Shown one piece after another: positions 13,910 through 23,263 of a DNA stretch of 64,000 nucleotides. Positions within the stretch are counted from its first letter, which is position 1; each line of letters begins with the position of its first letter. The notes below the pieces were generated by a model that ran no database searches, was not told where the DNA came from, and saw nothing but the letters and a program-made list of their open reading frames with translations. The DNA lies in assembly GCA_038503035.1 (NCBI GenBank), contig JAVSML010025534.1, forward strand, positions 1-64,000, written 5' to 3'. The translations under genes and the position numbers were made by a program. Origin of the DNA: Crocodylus rhombifer. Its lineage: Eukaryota > Chordata > Crocodylia > Crocodylidae.

Positions 13910-14334
13910 GAGACCAGAGTGTGTGGGTAGTTCTCTAGGGAGTTTGCCTTGAAACTCTCTTTCTCACCTTCCTTCATTGTAAGCTTGGTGAGAGGAAGTG
14001 GGTTAGCAGGAAAAAGGGGACCTTCTGAACCAGGGAGCACTGAACAGCCCAGCTTAAAGGGGAGTTTGGCACTGTGGGGACTGGCTTGCACATTCCTTCC
14101 AGTAACAGATGGGTGGGCGAGTGCCTGTGATGTGAGCAGTGCCTGGTGATATCCCTCAGGGAGCAGGTAAGAAAGCTACGGGAGGAGGTGGCAAGGCTCC
14201 AAAGCATCCTCTGCCATGAGGAGTTCATTATTGGATGCTGAAGGAGGCTGTTAGGAGAAGAAAGAGGACACGGACCCCCAGGAAAGAGGAAACTAGAAGC
14301 TCGTGATCTCTCACAGCAAGCCATGAATATCTCA

Positions 14335-14575
14335 TGCCTCCTAAGGCTGGGGGGGACACAGTGACCACCCATGGCAGAGGAGTGGTGGCGGCGAGTGGGG
14401 TCTGACCATAGGTGGCCCCTGTGATGTCAGTAGCGAGGGTGGGCCGAGCAGGGACTGCCCGCAGGCGGCCACGGTGGTGTCAGTGGCAAGGGGAGGGGGG
14501 TGGCGAGCGGCAACTGCCTGCAGATGACGGCAACAGCATTGGCAGTAGCCAATCTCGGGGGGGCACATGCTCCCC
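14335..14575 (-). repeat. GC-rich segment shared with 36290-36500
   Basis: Read on the minus strand, this block shares ordered words with plus-strand 36290-36500: 'ctgcctgcaggtgg'/'ctgcaggcagttg'-like blocks, 'gtcactgtg' followed by a C-run and 'cagcctt.ggaggca'. It sits between two parts of the CR1 ORF1, so it may be an independent GC-rich mobile repeat inserted there. The family is not identified. Confidence 0.4.
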
Positions 14576-14769
14576 CTGTATTCCCCTTACGCATTGCCTA
14601 TGCAGCATGCAGAAATCTTCACCCTCTGCCTGCCCTGTAGTGGTTTGGCTAGAGACAAGATATAAGGCCCTACCAACACAGAAGAAGGTGCATTTACTGC
14701 TAGTGGAAGAAGCCAAGGCAGGCCTCCTCAAGGTTGGTAGGACCGAGACCCCTGCCACCAAGAGGAAGC

Positions 14770-15246
14770 AATGGTGCTGATCCTTTTTCTGGGGGATGGA
14801 GGCATCCATTTACCGGCCTAACCTATTGTCTCAGGAGGTCTGCTGCTTGCCTGAAGCCCAGACCTGAGATGTCACAGAAGGATTACTGAGACTCACTCAG
14901 CCCTCTGACTACTCCCCCATGCTGCTCAACCATGTGGGCACCAATGATACTGCCAACAGGGAACCCTGAACAGATGAAGAGTGACTACAGGACTCTGGGT
15001 GCCAGGGTGAAGGGAACAGGGGGTCCAGGTGGGGTTTTCCTTGATTATTCCAGGCAAGGGGAAGGGCCCAGGCAGATCAATGCACAGCTGCACAGATGGT
15101 GGCACCAGCAGGCCTTTGGCTTCTTTGACCAGAGGATGATGTTCCAAGAAAGAGGATTGCTAGGAAGAGCTGAGATCCACCTGGCAAAGAGGGAAAAGCA
15201 TCTTTGCAGACAGGCTCACTAACATAGTGAGGAGGGCTTTAAACTT
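14770..15246 (+). pseudogene. CR1 ORF1 esterase-domain remnant
   Basis: CR1 ORF1 carries an SGNH/GDSL-type esterase domain whose role in retrotransposition is poorly understood. Here the frame shows the 'EASIYRPNLLSQEVCCLPEA' region, a stop, then the block III motif HVGTND (about 14930-14947), 'DYRTLGARVKG', 'FGFFDQRMMF' and the end region 'LLGRAEIHLAKRE'. Block I (G-D-S) has decayed to a sequence with a stop codon. The block V aspartate that should precede x-x-H (D-G-I-H in the copy at 46838-47131) is missing here. The frame ends near 15222 and the usual final 'RALN'-like residues appear slightly out of frame near 15240. It is a dead gene. Confidence 0.75.
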
Positions 15247-15369
15247 GGTTCGTCAGGGGATGGAAACAAGAGCCTGGAGATAAGTAGGAAGTGGGTGACC
15301 TGGAGGAAGCACTGGCAGTAGGGGGCAACAAGGGAGGCTTTCTCATTTTTCCTGAGAAAATAAGGCAAT

Positions 15370-15510
15370 CAGCTAGTTACCTCCAGTGTTTGTACACAAA
15401 TGCATGGAGCCTAGGAAAGAGGCAGGAAGAATTGGAAGTCCTCACACAGCCCCGGGACTAGGATGTCATTGGAATAACAGAGACGTGTTGGGAAGCTTGT
15501 GCTACTGATG
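15370..15510 (+). pseudogene. CR1 ORF2 endonuclease N-terminus
   Basis: Plus-strand translation with one stop gives 'YLQCLYTNAWSLGKRQEEL' and then 'DVIGITETCWEACATDV'. This is the start of the apurinic-like endonuclease of CR1 ORF2, with the conserved Asn (T-N-A) and the catalytic Glu of I-T-E-T. Similarity stops soon after, so the endonuclease is cut after about 50 residues. It follows the ORF1 remnant at the spacing normal for CR1. Confidence 0.7.
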
Positions 15511-15612
15511 TCCCTGAGCAGCCCGAGACTCCTGTTCCTCTGAGCTCCGAAGAAGGGGTTCAGTCCAGGGCAGTGGGGAGTGGAGGTGTGCCCAGGCACA
15601 CACACAGCCGCC
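15511..15612. other. Junction sequence between CR1 parts
   Basis: About 100 bp linking the endonuclease fragment to the 188-bp repeat, with no match recognised. Confidence 0.4.
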
Positions 15613-15800
15613 TGTCTTCTACCTCACAATCGAATATCTCATTCACAGAGGAAATTCCTCGGGTGCAGAAATGAGTGACAAAGAAGCATCACTGCTCCTG
15701 ACAGCAGCCAAGGGGCACTGTCCTGTAAAACTCCTCGGTGTCTCTCTGCTCGTCTCCTCTCCATGGCGCTGAAAGTCAAGGGGCTGCAGGAGAAAGAGGT
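15613..15800 (+). repeat. 188-bp direct repeat, left copy
   Basis: Starts 'gtcttctacctcacaatc' and contains 'ggtgcagaaatgagtgacaa' and 'cagcagccaaggggcactgt'. The copy at 16207-16394 has the same length and is roughly 80% identical by eye. The left copy ends directly against the CR1 fragment at 15803. The family is not known to me. Confidence 0.7.
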
Positions 15801-15802
15801 AT

Positions 15803-16183
15803 ACCCTCCTCATGAGAAAGTTTTTCCTAATATCTAACCTAAACTTCCCTAACTGCGACTTGAGACTATTGCTTCTTGTTCTGTCATCTGCCACCAAGGA
15901 GAACAGTCCAGCTTCGTCCTCTTTGGACCCCCCTTCAGGTAGCTGAAGACTGAAATTAAATCCCCCCACCCCCAGTCTTCTGTTTTCCACACTAAATAAG
16001 CCCAGTTCCCTCAACCTGTCTTCATAAGTCACATCCCCAGTCCTCTAACCATTGTCATTGCCCTCCACTGGAATCTCTATAATTTCTGTAGTGGGGCCCC
16101 AAAACTGGACCCAGTACTCCAGATGTGGCCTCACCAGTGCTGAATAGAGGGGAATAAGCACTTTGCTTGATCTGCTGGCAATG
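15803..16183 (-). pseudogene. CR1 ORF2 C-terminal domain fragment
   Basis: Minus-strand translation gives 'YEDRLRELGLFSVENRRLG' followed by '[19 protein letters not shown]', the standard C-terminal region of CR1 ORF2. Upstream residues such as '[15 protein letters not shown]' appear in another frame (about 16090-16170), so at least one frameshift is present. The usual closing 'W-x-x-L-P' part is missing here and lies on the opposite strand at 18380. Confidence 0.75.
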
Positions 16184-16206
16184 CTCCAATTGGCTGTGTG
16201 TGCTGC

Positions 16207-16394
16207 TGTCTTTTACTTCACAATCAAACACCTCATCAGCACAGGAAACTATTTAGGTGCAGAAATGAGTGACAAAGCAGCACCACTGCCCCTGACAGCA
16301 GCCAAGGGGCACTGTCTTGTAAAACTCCCTGGTGTGTCCCTGCTCCTCTCCTTCCTGCTGTGCTGAAAGGCAAGGGGCCACAGGAGGAAGAGGC
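16207..16394 (+). repeat. 188-bp direct repeat, right copy
   Basis: Second copy of the repeat at 15613-15800, in the same orientation and of equal length. Both start near 'gtctt.tac.tcacaatc' and end at 'caggag.aagagg'. It lies inside the break in the minus-strand CR1. The pair flanks a 380-bp CR1 piece. Confidence 0.7.
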
Positions 16395-16985
16395 AGACCC
16401 CACACCATGATGCTTTCCCAGAGGACGGGCAGGGTGGGCCATGGGGTGCACCAGGAACTCCAATATCAATGCAGACAGGAAGCCACTTCCCAGGCACAGG
16501 GGACTACACGCGCATCTCTGAGTGCGGTGTGCAGGTCCCAAGTCAGTTGATACACCAACAGAGCCCGCTGCTGCCAGAACTACCGCTCCAGCATCTGCGC
16601 CTCAGAGAGCAGCGCCCGCTACATCTTCTTGGTTGCACCTGGCAGCAGTGCAGGGCCCTACGAACTTGGCTCTGGTCCACTATTGTCTGACACTGGGGAG
16701 GCAGGAATATGGGGAGGGGGTTAGAGCAGGGGCCGGGGCCAGGCTGACTGCATTCAGGGGGACTTGAGGGCCCCATCCCCTTGGCCGGCCCTGCGCTGCA
16801 CCGTGCAGCTACACTGCGGCGAGCTTCCGGGGGCTGTCCAGGGTGCTGACCAAGGCAGGCTGCCCAGCGAGCTGTGTTAATGCATCTTAAAGTGTCCACA
16901 TGGAGACGCATGCCTAAATACCTTAATACACCCTTGCTAAGGTGCATTAAGTTTTGGTGCATGTAAATTCACGTGTAGCTACTCC
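16395..16985. other. Unidentified GC-rich insert within CR1
   Basis: Roughly 590 bp that replaces CR1 coding sequence. The first part is GC-rich with several overlapping short frames. The end (16865-16985) has 'gtgtccacatggagacgcat' and 'taatgcatcttaa'/'ggtgcattaag' words that resemble DNA-transposon ends in reptiles, but I cannot name a family. Confidence 0.4.
16711..16738 (+). other. Possible G-quadruplex motif
   Basis: Four G-runs of at least four (GGGG-A-GGGGG-TTAGAGCA-GGGG-CC-GGGG) within 28 bases satisfy the usual G-quadruplex pattern. No role is implied by the context. Confidence 0.5.
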
Positions 16986-18379
16986 CTCTGAATCCTAGCC
17001 TTACCCACCAATATATTTACTACTCCCTCCAGCTAGGTGCCATCTGCAAACTTGCTGAGGGTGCACTCTATGCCATCTTCCAGGTCATTGATGAAGATAT
17101 AAAAACAAAACTAGCTCCGGGACTGACCCCTGGGACACTCCACTTGATACCAGCTGTCAACTAGATATTGAGCCATTGATTACTACCTTCTGAGTCTGAT
17201 GATCCAGTTAGTTTTCTGTCCACCTTACAGTCCATTCATCCGGCCTGTAGTTCCTTAGTTTGCCTGCGAGAATGTTGTGGGAGACTGCACCAAAAGCCTT
17301 GCTAAAATCAAGGTGCATCATATCCACTGGTCTCTCTGCATCTGCAGAGCCAGTCATATCATCATAGAAGGCAATCAAATTGGTCAAGCATGACTTGCGC
17401 GTGGTGAATCCATGCTGGCTGTTCCTAATAGTCTTCTTCTCCTCCAAGTGCTTTGAAATGGATTCCTTGAGGACCTGCTCCCTGATTTTACCAGGGACTG
17501 AGGAGAGGCTGACTGGTCTGTAGTTCCCTGGATCCTCCTTTTTCCCTTTCTGAAATATGGGCATTATGTTTGCCCTTTCCCTATCATCTGGGAACTCACC
17601 TGATAGCCATGAGTTTTCAAAGATGACGGCCAGTGGCTCCGCATTCAGATCACCCAACTCCCTCAGCACCCTCAGGTGCATCCCATCTGGCCCCACAGTT
17701 TTGTATATGTCTAGGTTTTCTAAATAGTATCTAACCTGTTAGTTTACCACTGTTGGCTGCTCACCTCCTCCCCAACCTGTGCTGTCTGGTGCAGTAGTCT
17801 GGGAGCTGACCTTGCCTTCGAAGACTGAGGTGAAAAAGGCATTGGGCACTTCAGCCTTTTCTGCATCCTCTGTTACAAGGTCCCCCCCGGCAAGGGACCC
17901 ACACTTTTTCTGATCTTCCTCTTGGGGCTGACATGTGTAGAAACTCTTCTTGTTACCCTTCACATCCCTTGCTAGCTGCAACTCCAAACTGCACTTTGGC
18001 ATTCTTGATTTCATCCCTGGATGCCCGAGCAATACTCTTATACTCCTCCCTGGTCATTTGTCCAATTTTCCACTTCTTATAAGTTTCCTTTTTGTGATTT
18101 AGTTTAATGAAGAGTTTCATGCTAAGCCAAGCTGGTCTTCTGCCATTCTTGCTAGTCTTCCTGCACGTCAGGATGGTTTGTTTTTGCGCCTTCAGTAAGG
18201 TTTCTTTACAGTACAGCTGGCTCCCCTGGACTCCTCTCCCCCTCAGACTGGCTTCCCAGGGGATCCTGCCCATGAGGTCCCTGAGTGGGTTGAAGTCTGC
18301 TTTTCTGAAGTCCAGGGTCCTTACTCTGCTGCTCTTCATCCTTCCTTTCCTCAGGATCCTGAACTCAATCGTATCGTGG
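16986..18379 (-). pseudogene. CR1 ORF2 reverse transcriptase part
   Basis: Minus-strand frames cover the end of the endonuclease (17953-18390: HDTIEFRILRKG, then 'TLDFRKADFNPLRDL'), a linker (17739-18032: 'LELQLARDVKGNKKSFY') and the first half of the reverse transcriptase (17208-17696: 'GPDGMHLRVLRELGD', 'PIFQKGKKEDPGNYRPVSL', 'NSQHGFTTRKSCLTNLIAFY', 'MMHLDFSKAFGAVSHN'). The motif A aspartate (L-D-F-S-K-A-F) is present. The frame breaks between pieces, and the F-A-D-D box region is lost at the left break. It is a non-functional fossil. Confidence 0.85.
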
Positions 18380-18566
18380 TAACAAAGCACTGGAACAGGC
18401 TACCTAGAGAGGTTGTATAATCTCTGTCCTTAGCGGTTTTTAAGACCTGACTAGACAAAGCCTCAGCTGGGATGATCTAGTTGGGGATGGTCCTGCTTTA
18501 AGTATAGGGTTGGATTAGATGACCTCCTTAGGTTCCTTCCAACTCCTAATTTTCTGTGATTCTATG
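18380..18566 (+). mobile_element. CR1 3' end, plus orientation
   Basis: 'aacaaagcactggaacaggc' continues exactly where the minus-strand segment stops at 15803. It is followed by the CR1 3' UTR ('tggggatggtcctgcttt', 'ggattagatgacctcctta') and the 'ttctgtgattctatgat' tail. It is the 3' part of the same insertion in the twin-priming reading. Confidence 0.8.
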
Positions 18567-19689
18567 ATATGGAGCTGTACTGCCTTAACTATACTGGCTT
18601 CAATCTAATGAAGCTGGAGAGACACAAATAGTATGTGTGGGTAAGACCTAAGGCACACATGGGCTGCCCTGTGGCTTGAAGACAGACTTAAAGTGCTGCT
18701 ACATTTGTGGAAAGTTGCTGTCACTTGTTCTAGTTTCAGCTCACCTTTTGAAAGCACTAAGTACTTTACAATAATATAAGCATGGTAACCCTGAAAAAAA
18801 ATGTGTTGAGTAGCAATCAGCCAGCACACAAAATGCTACATAAGAATGGAGAGCATGTCTGTTTTGGCTAATTGAAACATTATCCTGAAATCTGAGTGCC
18901 TTTAGATTCAAGCCTGTCACCAAAAGCAGAAATATTCAAAAATCAATCTAAAATTGATTAGTTTTAGAAAATCTTGGCCTTGGTGTTAAAGGTGTCATAT
19001 GAAACTGGTGGAAGTCTGCATCTATGAGGACTTGGTGAATATACCGTCATTTACAGTAGTTAATAGAGTTGATTACCATGGTTACGGCACAGATACATTA
19101 TTCACCTTGTTTGTAATTGTGGCTGCACGCTTAGGAAGAGAGAGAGATAGAGAAAGAGGAAGCATATTTGATAACTATAGGCAGTTTTTACTTCACAGGG
19201 TTTTTTCAAGGCTAAATTAGCTAATGCTCGCTCAGAGTTTTGAACAAGGATAGAGCTATTTAAGTGCTGTATATTATTATTATTATTATTATTAGTGGGG
19301 AGCAGTTGCATTTCTTGGAAATATTGAACTTTCAGGCCCACAGAAGGTATGTTGTATGAAACTCAGTTCCTGAAGAAAAGAGAGGAAGGGTATCCCGGGT
19401 TAAGGAACTGAGCTGGGCTTGAGGAGATTTCCACTAAATCCTTGGCTCTGCCATATACACGTTCACCGCTGTAAGTCACTTAGTAGTTTTTGGCACTTAT
19501 GCCCAGTTTGTGACTCTTGGCACACAAGCCTGAGTGTGAATTCGGAGCGTGCTCAGTAAAGCTGTCGTGGGCAGTTGTGTGGTGAAAAAGGGATCAGACA
19601 GGTGCACACAAGGCTAAATAATTGTTGAGATTTTAGTGGATGGAAATTCAGGAGGGCAGGGGGAAGGAGAGGGGACCACCAACCTTTTA
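18567..19689. other. Unclassified sequence
   Basis: No gene or large repeat is recognised. It contains one ATT microsatellite. Confidence 0.45.
19271..19294. repeat. (ATT)n microsatellite
   Basis: About eight ATT units in a row. A simple trinucleotide repeat. Confidence 0.9.
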
Positions 19690-20205
19690 GCATGATAGCC
19701 CAGTGTTTAGAGTGCTTGCCAAGGACTCGGGTTACCTGGGGTCCAGGGGCCCTCACTCAGAGGGAGTTTCAACTGGCATCTCCTGTTTCTCAGCAAAGTG
19801 CTTTAACACAGCTCACAGGCTTTGAACTGCCCAGACCCCTCTCCAGATGGTCCACTGTGCTTTCTATTTAACATTTACTGGATATGATAGATGGAGAGAA
19901 GTGGGAATGTTTCTGCCCCATTGGCCCTCCTCCCTCCTAGAGCAGCATCCATCTTATTGGGCCACACATCTGCTGCTTTGTCCTGTTCCTTGTGGCATTA
20001 CATATCTCCCTCTTTTGGCTGACCAGTGGGCTACTATGAAGGGAGGGCTAGACAACTGTCTAGGTGGTCTTATCTGTGGCTTAACTGTTGGAGCTCTTTC
20101 ATAGGAAATAGAAGATACAGACTCAACACTTTCCTGGGCAAGGTGCAGCAGAGGGTCTCACTCCCTGGACAGATGCCTTAACCACTAGATTATTGGGCTA
20201 CAAGG
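19690..20205 (+). repeat. tRNA-like SINE with palindromic ends (tentative)
   Basis: The left end has 'tagcccagtgtttagagtgc' and 'ttgccaaggactcgggtta', which look like the A-box side of a tRNA-derived SINE. The right end has 'gccttaaccactagattatt' and 'gggctacaagg', the mirrored closing motif typical of such SINEs. The B-box is degraded. The roughly 300 bp between them are too long for one SINE, so either two copies or an insertion is involved. Confidence 0.4.
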
Positions 20206-21163
20206 AAGGCGAGCCCCTACCTTTACCTTCATTTTACTTTCAGCACATTTGCATGCAGGGCAAGTCTAGTTTACTGCTGGGTTAAACAAACCAAAACTGT
20301 GCAGAAGTGCCAAACATGCTGCATACATGTCATTTAAGTGCATTGAGTATTTTGAGACATTTGCCCTTAAACTATCTGCACCTCAGTTCCTCCTTTTTTA
20401 AAATTGGGATAATGCTTCCTTTGTCTACTTGGTCTATTTAGACAGTAAGCTCCAGAGCTGAGACTATTCTTTACTATGTGTTTGGATCTAGGTGCTACTG
20501 CAGTATAAAAATAGTAACAACTCCCACCCCCCCGCCGTAGTTTTCTTTTTCATGCTTTGCTGAGTCATTCAATAGAAACCTGGACAGTTTGAGGTATTTT
20601 ATTTTGCCAAGTTCTTTGGATTCCATCTGTTGAAGGCAAATGGAGGCAAAAAAGCAGATGAAACATGACTAGAAATCAGCTACTCTTTCTATCATCAGTA
20701 TAATAACCCAGATTCAACAGACTGCAGAATCTACTGTGTAGTCATGGGAGGGCTTTTCCTTTATCTCATACCTTTAAGTTAACTTAGGTGTTAAGTAGAA
20801 TAGCCAAGATCACTGTTCCTTTAGGATTGTGTGGAAGTGCCATGAAGACTGAAGGGCTGGATCCACAGTTTATGTAAGTTGGTGTTCCCCTGATTTCGGT
20901 GGAGGCTGTATACTAGTTATCCCAGATGAGCATCTGGCTTTCTGTCTTATTCAAAGATTCTCATTGCATGCTAACAGGAGTCTGGGATAGCTCCAATTCA
21001 TCCTGATATACAGAGCCAGGAGACCCATAAAATCCTCAGTAGAGAAGGATGTGAATAATGAAGTAAGTGGAAAAAATAGATAATAGGACCGGTCCATCAA
21101 CTATTTTGCTTTGGCTTCTGAGCAGGCTTGATATTTGACACCAGAAAATGTATTCAACCAACT
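20206..21163. other. Unclassified sequence
   Basis: No feature recognised other than short C-rich and A/T runs. Confidence 0.4.
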
Positions 21164-21495
21164 ATCTGGGCTCATGGTAGAGGTGAAACCTTTTATTAGA
21201 CCAACAAGATTTTTGCAAAAAACCTTTTTCTTTACTTGCAAGCTTTCAGGCACCAACACCCTTCATCAGGCATTGGAGGAAAGATTGTAAAAGTTCTCCT
21301 GGGTAGAAATGAAAGTCCATATTTCATAGGATTTCACAGAGAAGTCAATAGATAGAAAATTCCTCTGAGGAGAAAGATTTTTTTTTTTTTTTGCAAAAAT
21401 CTTGTTGGTCTATTAAAAGTTATCACCTCTACCATAAACCCAGATTGCTTTTGCCTTTAGATCAGTACGGCTACAACCTGGATACCGGCAACCAA
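21164..21495 (-). mobile_element. Penelope-like element end with inverted terminal repeats
   Basis: Two inverted arms of about 55-60 bp (21164-21221 and 21391-21446) carry 'tggtctaataaaag'-type sequence and 'tttttgcaaaaatcttgttg'. They enclose a minus-strand 'cctgatgaagggtgttgg' segment and a poly-T run (about 21377-21392). To the right 'cagtacggctacaacctgg' completes the common repeat terminus. Inverted terminal repeats around a hammerhead-like core are a known trait of Penelope-like retroelements. No reverse transcriptase is left, so the family assignment is inference. Confidence 0.5.
21244..21269 (-). ncRNA. Decayed hammerhead-like ribozyme core
   Basis: On the minus strand CTGATGA is followed by a 15-base stretch whose ends (AGG/CCT) can pair and then by GAAA, the conserved core order of a hammerhead ribozyme. 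After GAAA a possible GC-TT-GC mini stem III follows. The next bases are AA rather than the U-H needed at the cleavage site, and no stem I pairing is evident. It is likely an inactive relic, and chance similarity remains possible. Confidence 0.35.
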
Positions 21496-22080
21496 CTATG
21501 GTTTTTATGTTCTCTTTCATCATCCAGATGACTGGGGTATACCAAGGTTGTAGGGAGAGGTCAGCTGCCCTCTTGCTGTTTTGGATATTAGATGTGACCC
21601 AGCAATACTAGGTACATGGTATAAAATAGAAGTCACAAAAGACTCTGCATTCTGATTGGCTAAAAGTATCTTGTAGATCAAACGGTGAGCATTAGAGTTC
21701 TGCGCTAGTTTTCCTCATACAATGGTTCTTTCACTTTATTACTTTGTGGACCATCTCCAGCCCCTGTGTACTGCTCCACAGCCCACTTACCCCACTGCCA
21801 CAGCTCCATGACCTACTTTCTCCCCACCCCCCTTGCCACTCCATAGTGCACCTTCCCTCAACCCCTACTCAGGGCCTTGTGGTCTGTCTCACATTATCTC
21901 CATGAAGAGTCCCTCCTGGGAAGGATGCTTGAGAAGCACCCAAAATTGCTCTGCAGGCACTGTGTCGAAAATGGAAGGAGTATAGCTGCATTTACACATC
22001 TCTGCATCTGGACTAATTAGCTCTGTCACTCAGCAGAGCTAAATAGCCCGCTCACAGAATTACACTGTCCTACCAGCTTA
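21496..22080. other. Unclassified sequence
   Basis: No gene is seen. The part 21760-21860 is C-rich and low in complexity. Confidence 0.4.
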
Positions 22081-23263
22081 GAATCAGAGACTCATAGAAA
22101 ATTAGGGCTGGAAGGGACCTCAGGAGCTCATCTGGTCCAACCCACTGCTCAAAGCAGGACCATCCCCAACTACATCATCCCAGCCAGGGCTTTGTCAAGC
22201 TGGGCCTTAAAAATGTCCAAGGATGAAGATTCCACCACATCTCTAGGTATCCTGGTCAGTGCTTTACTACCCACCTAGTGAGAAAGTTTTTCCTAATATC
22301 CAACCTAAACTTGCCTTGCTGCAACTTGAGACCATTGTTTTGTCATCTGTCACCACAGAGAACAGTCCAGCTCCATCCTCTTTGTAACCCCCCTTCAGGT
22401 AGTTAAAGGCTGTTATTAAATCCCGTCTTAGTCTTCTCTTCTGCAGACTAAATAAACCCAGTTCCTTCAGCCTCTCCTCAGAAGTCATGTTCCCCAGCCC
22501 CCGAACCATTTTTGTTGCCCTCCACTGGACTCTTTCCAACTTGTCTACATGATTTCTACAGCGGGAGCAGTAGGGCAAAACTAGACACAGTGCTCCAGGT
22601 GTGGCCTCACCATTGCAGAGTAGAGCAGAATAATCACTTCCCTTGATTTGCTGGCAACGCTTCTACCAGTGCAGCCTAGGACGCCATTAGCCTTCTTGGC
22701 AACAAGGGCAAACTGCTGGCTCATAGCCATCTTATCATGCACTGTAACCTCCAGGTCCTTTTCTGTAGAGCTACTGCTTAGCCAGTCAGTCCCCAGCCTA
22801 TACTGGTCCATGGGATTGTTCCATGCTAAGTGCAGGACTTTGCACTTGTCCTTGTTGAACCTCATGAGATTTCTTTTGGTCCAATCCTCCAATTTGTCTA
22901 TGTCTCTCTGAATGCTAGCCTTACCGTCCGGCTTGGTGTCATTTGTGAATTTGCTGACATTGCAATCCATTCCATCTTGCAGATTGTTAATGAAGATATT
23001 GAATAAAATTGGCCCTGGGACCAACTCCTGGGTCACTCCACTTGATACTGGCTGCTAACTAGACATTGAGCCACTAATTACTACCCGTTGACCCTTACAA
23101 GCCAGCCAGCTTTCTAACCATCTTACAGTCATCCAACCCACACTTCCTCAGCTTGTTTGCAAGAATGCTGTGGGAAACAGTATGAAAAGCCTTGCTAAAG
23201 TCAAGGTATATCATGTTCACTACTTTCCCTGCATCCACAGAGCCAGTCATCTCATCATAGAAA
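22081..23263 (-). mobile_element. 5'-truncated CR1 LINE, 3' end intact
   Basis: Minus-strand CR1 whose 3' tail is at 22081 ('agactcatagaaaattaggg' on plus, i.e. a 'tctatgagtct' tail), followed by the 3' UTR and ORF2 back to the reverse transcriptase at 'FYDEMTG' near 23262. A run of eight A on the plus strand marks the 5' junction. The length is about 1.2 kb. It is a typical truncated insertion. Confidence 0.9.
22267..23262 (-). pseudogene. CR1 ORF2, reverse transcriptase to C-terminus, decayed
   Basis: Minus-strand frames 22581-23036 and 22267-22578 give 'PILFNIFINNLQDGMDCN', 'SKFTNDTKPDGKASIQRD', 'LEDWTKRNLMRFNKDKCKVL', '[20 protein letters not shown]', 'RPHLEHCV' and '[19 protein letters not shown]'. 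The F-A-D-D active-site box reads F-T-N-D, so one catalytic aspartate is replaced. A stop and a frameshift separate the two pieces. The usual C-terminal W-x-x-L-P region is also altered. It cannot encode an active enzyme. Confidence 0.9.

Larger units (their letters stand above)
13910..15510 (+). mobile_element. 5' part of a CR1 LINE (5' UTR/ORF1 and start of ORF2)
   Basis: A plus-strand CR1 fragment with, in order, an ORF1 leader region (13910-14330, including a 'LREEVARLQSI'-like coiled-coil segment near 14165-14200), a GC-rich segment that looks inserted (14335-14575), the ORF1 esterase remnant (14770-15246) and the first part of the ORF2 endonuclease (15370-15510). Similarity to CR1 fades around 15510. 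Because CR1 copies are usually 5'-truncated, keeping the 5' half and losing the 3' half is unusual and suggests later rearrangement. Confidence 0.7.
15803..18379 (-). mobile_element. Inverted CR1 segment (ORF2), interrupted
   Basis: Minus-strand CR1 ORF2 sequence. From right to left it runs from the end of the endonuclease (HDTIEFRILRKGRMKSS, near 18380) through reverse transcriptase (17000-17700) to the C-terminal domain (15803-16183). The left end stops at '..RKNFLMRRV', exactly where the plus-strand 3' end at 18380 resumes. This fits a twin-priming inversion of one insertion. Between 16184 and about 16985 the expected ~255 bp of coding sequence is replaced by about 800 bp of unrelated DNA that includes the second 188-bp repeat copy. 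Confidence 0.75.

Noticed and set aside
16163..16366. 67-codon plus-strand frame with a hydrophobic start
   Set aside because: It runs antisense to the CR1 C-terminal region and through the 188-bp repeat, so it is a shadow of these elements.
18107..18382. 91-codon plus-strand frame rich in Leu/Phe
   Set aside because: It is the antisense shadow of the CR1 ORF2 on the minus strand.
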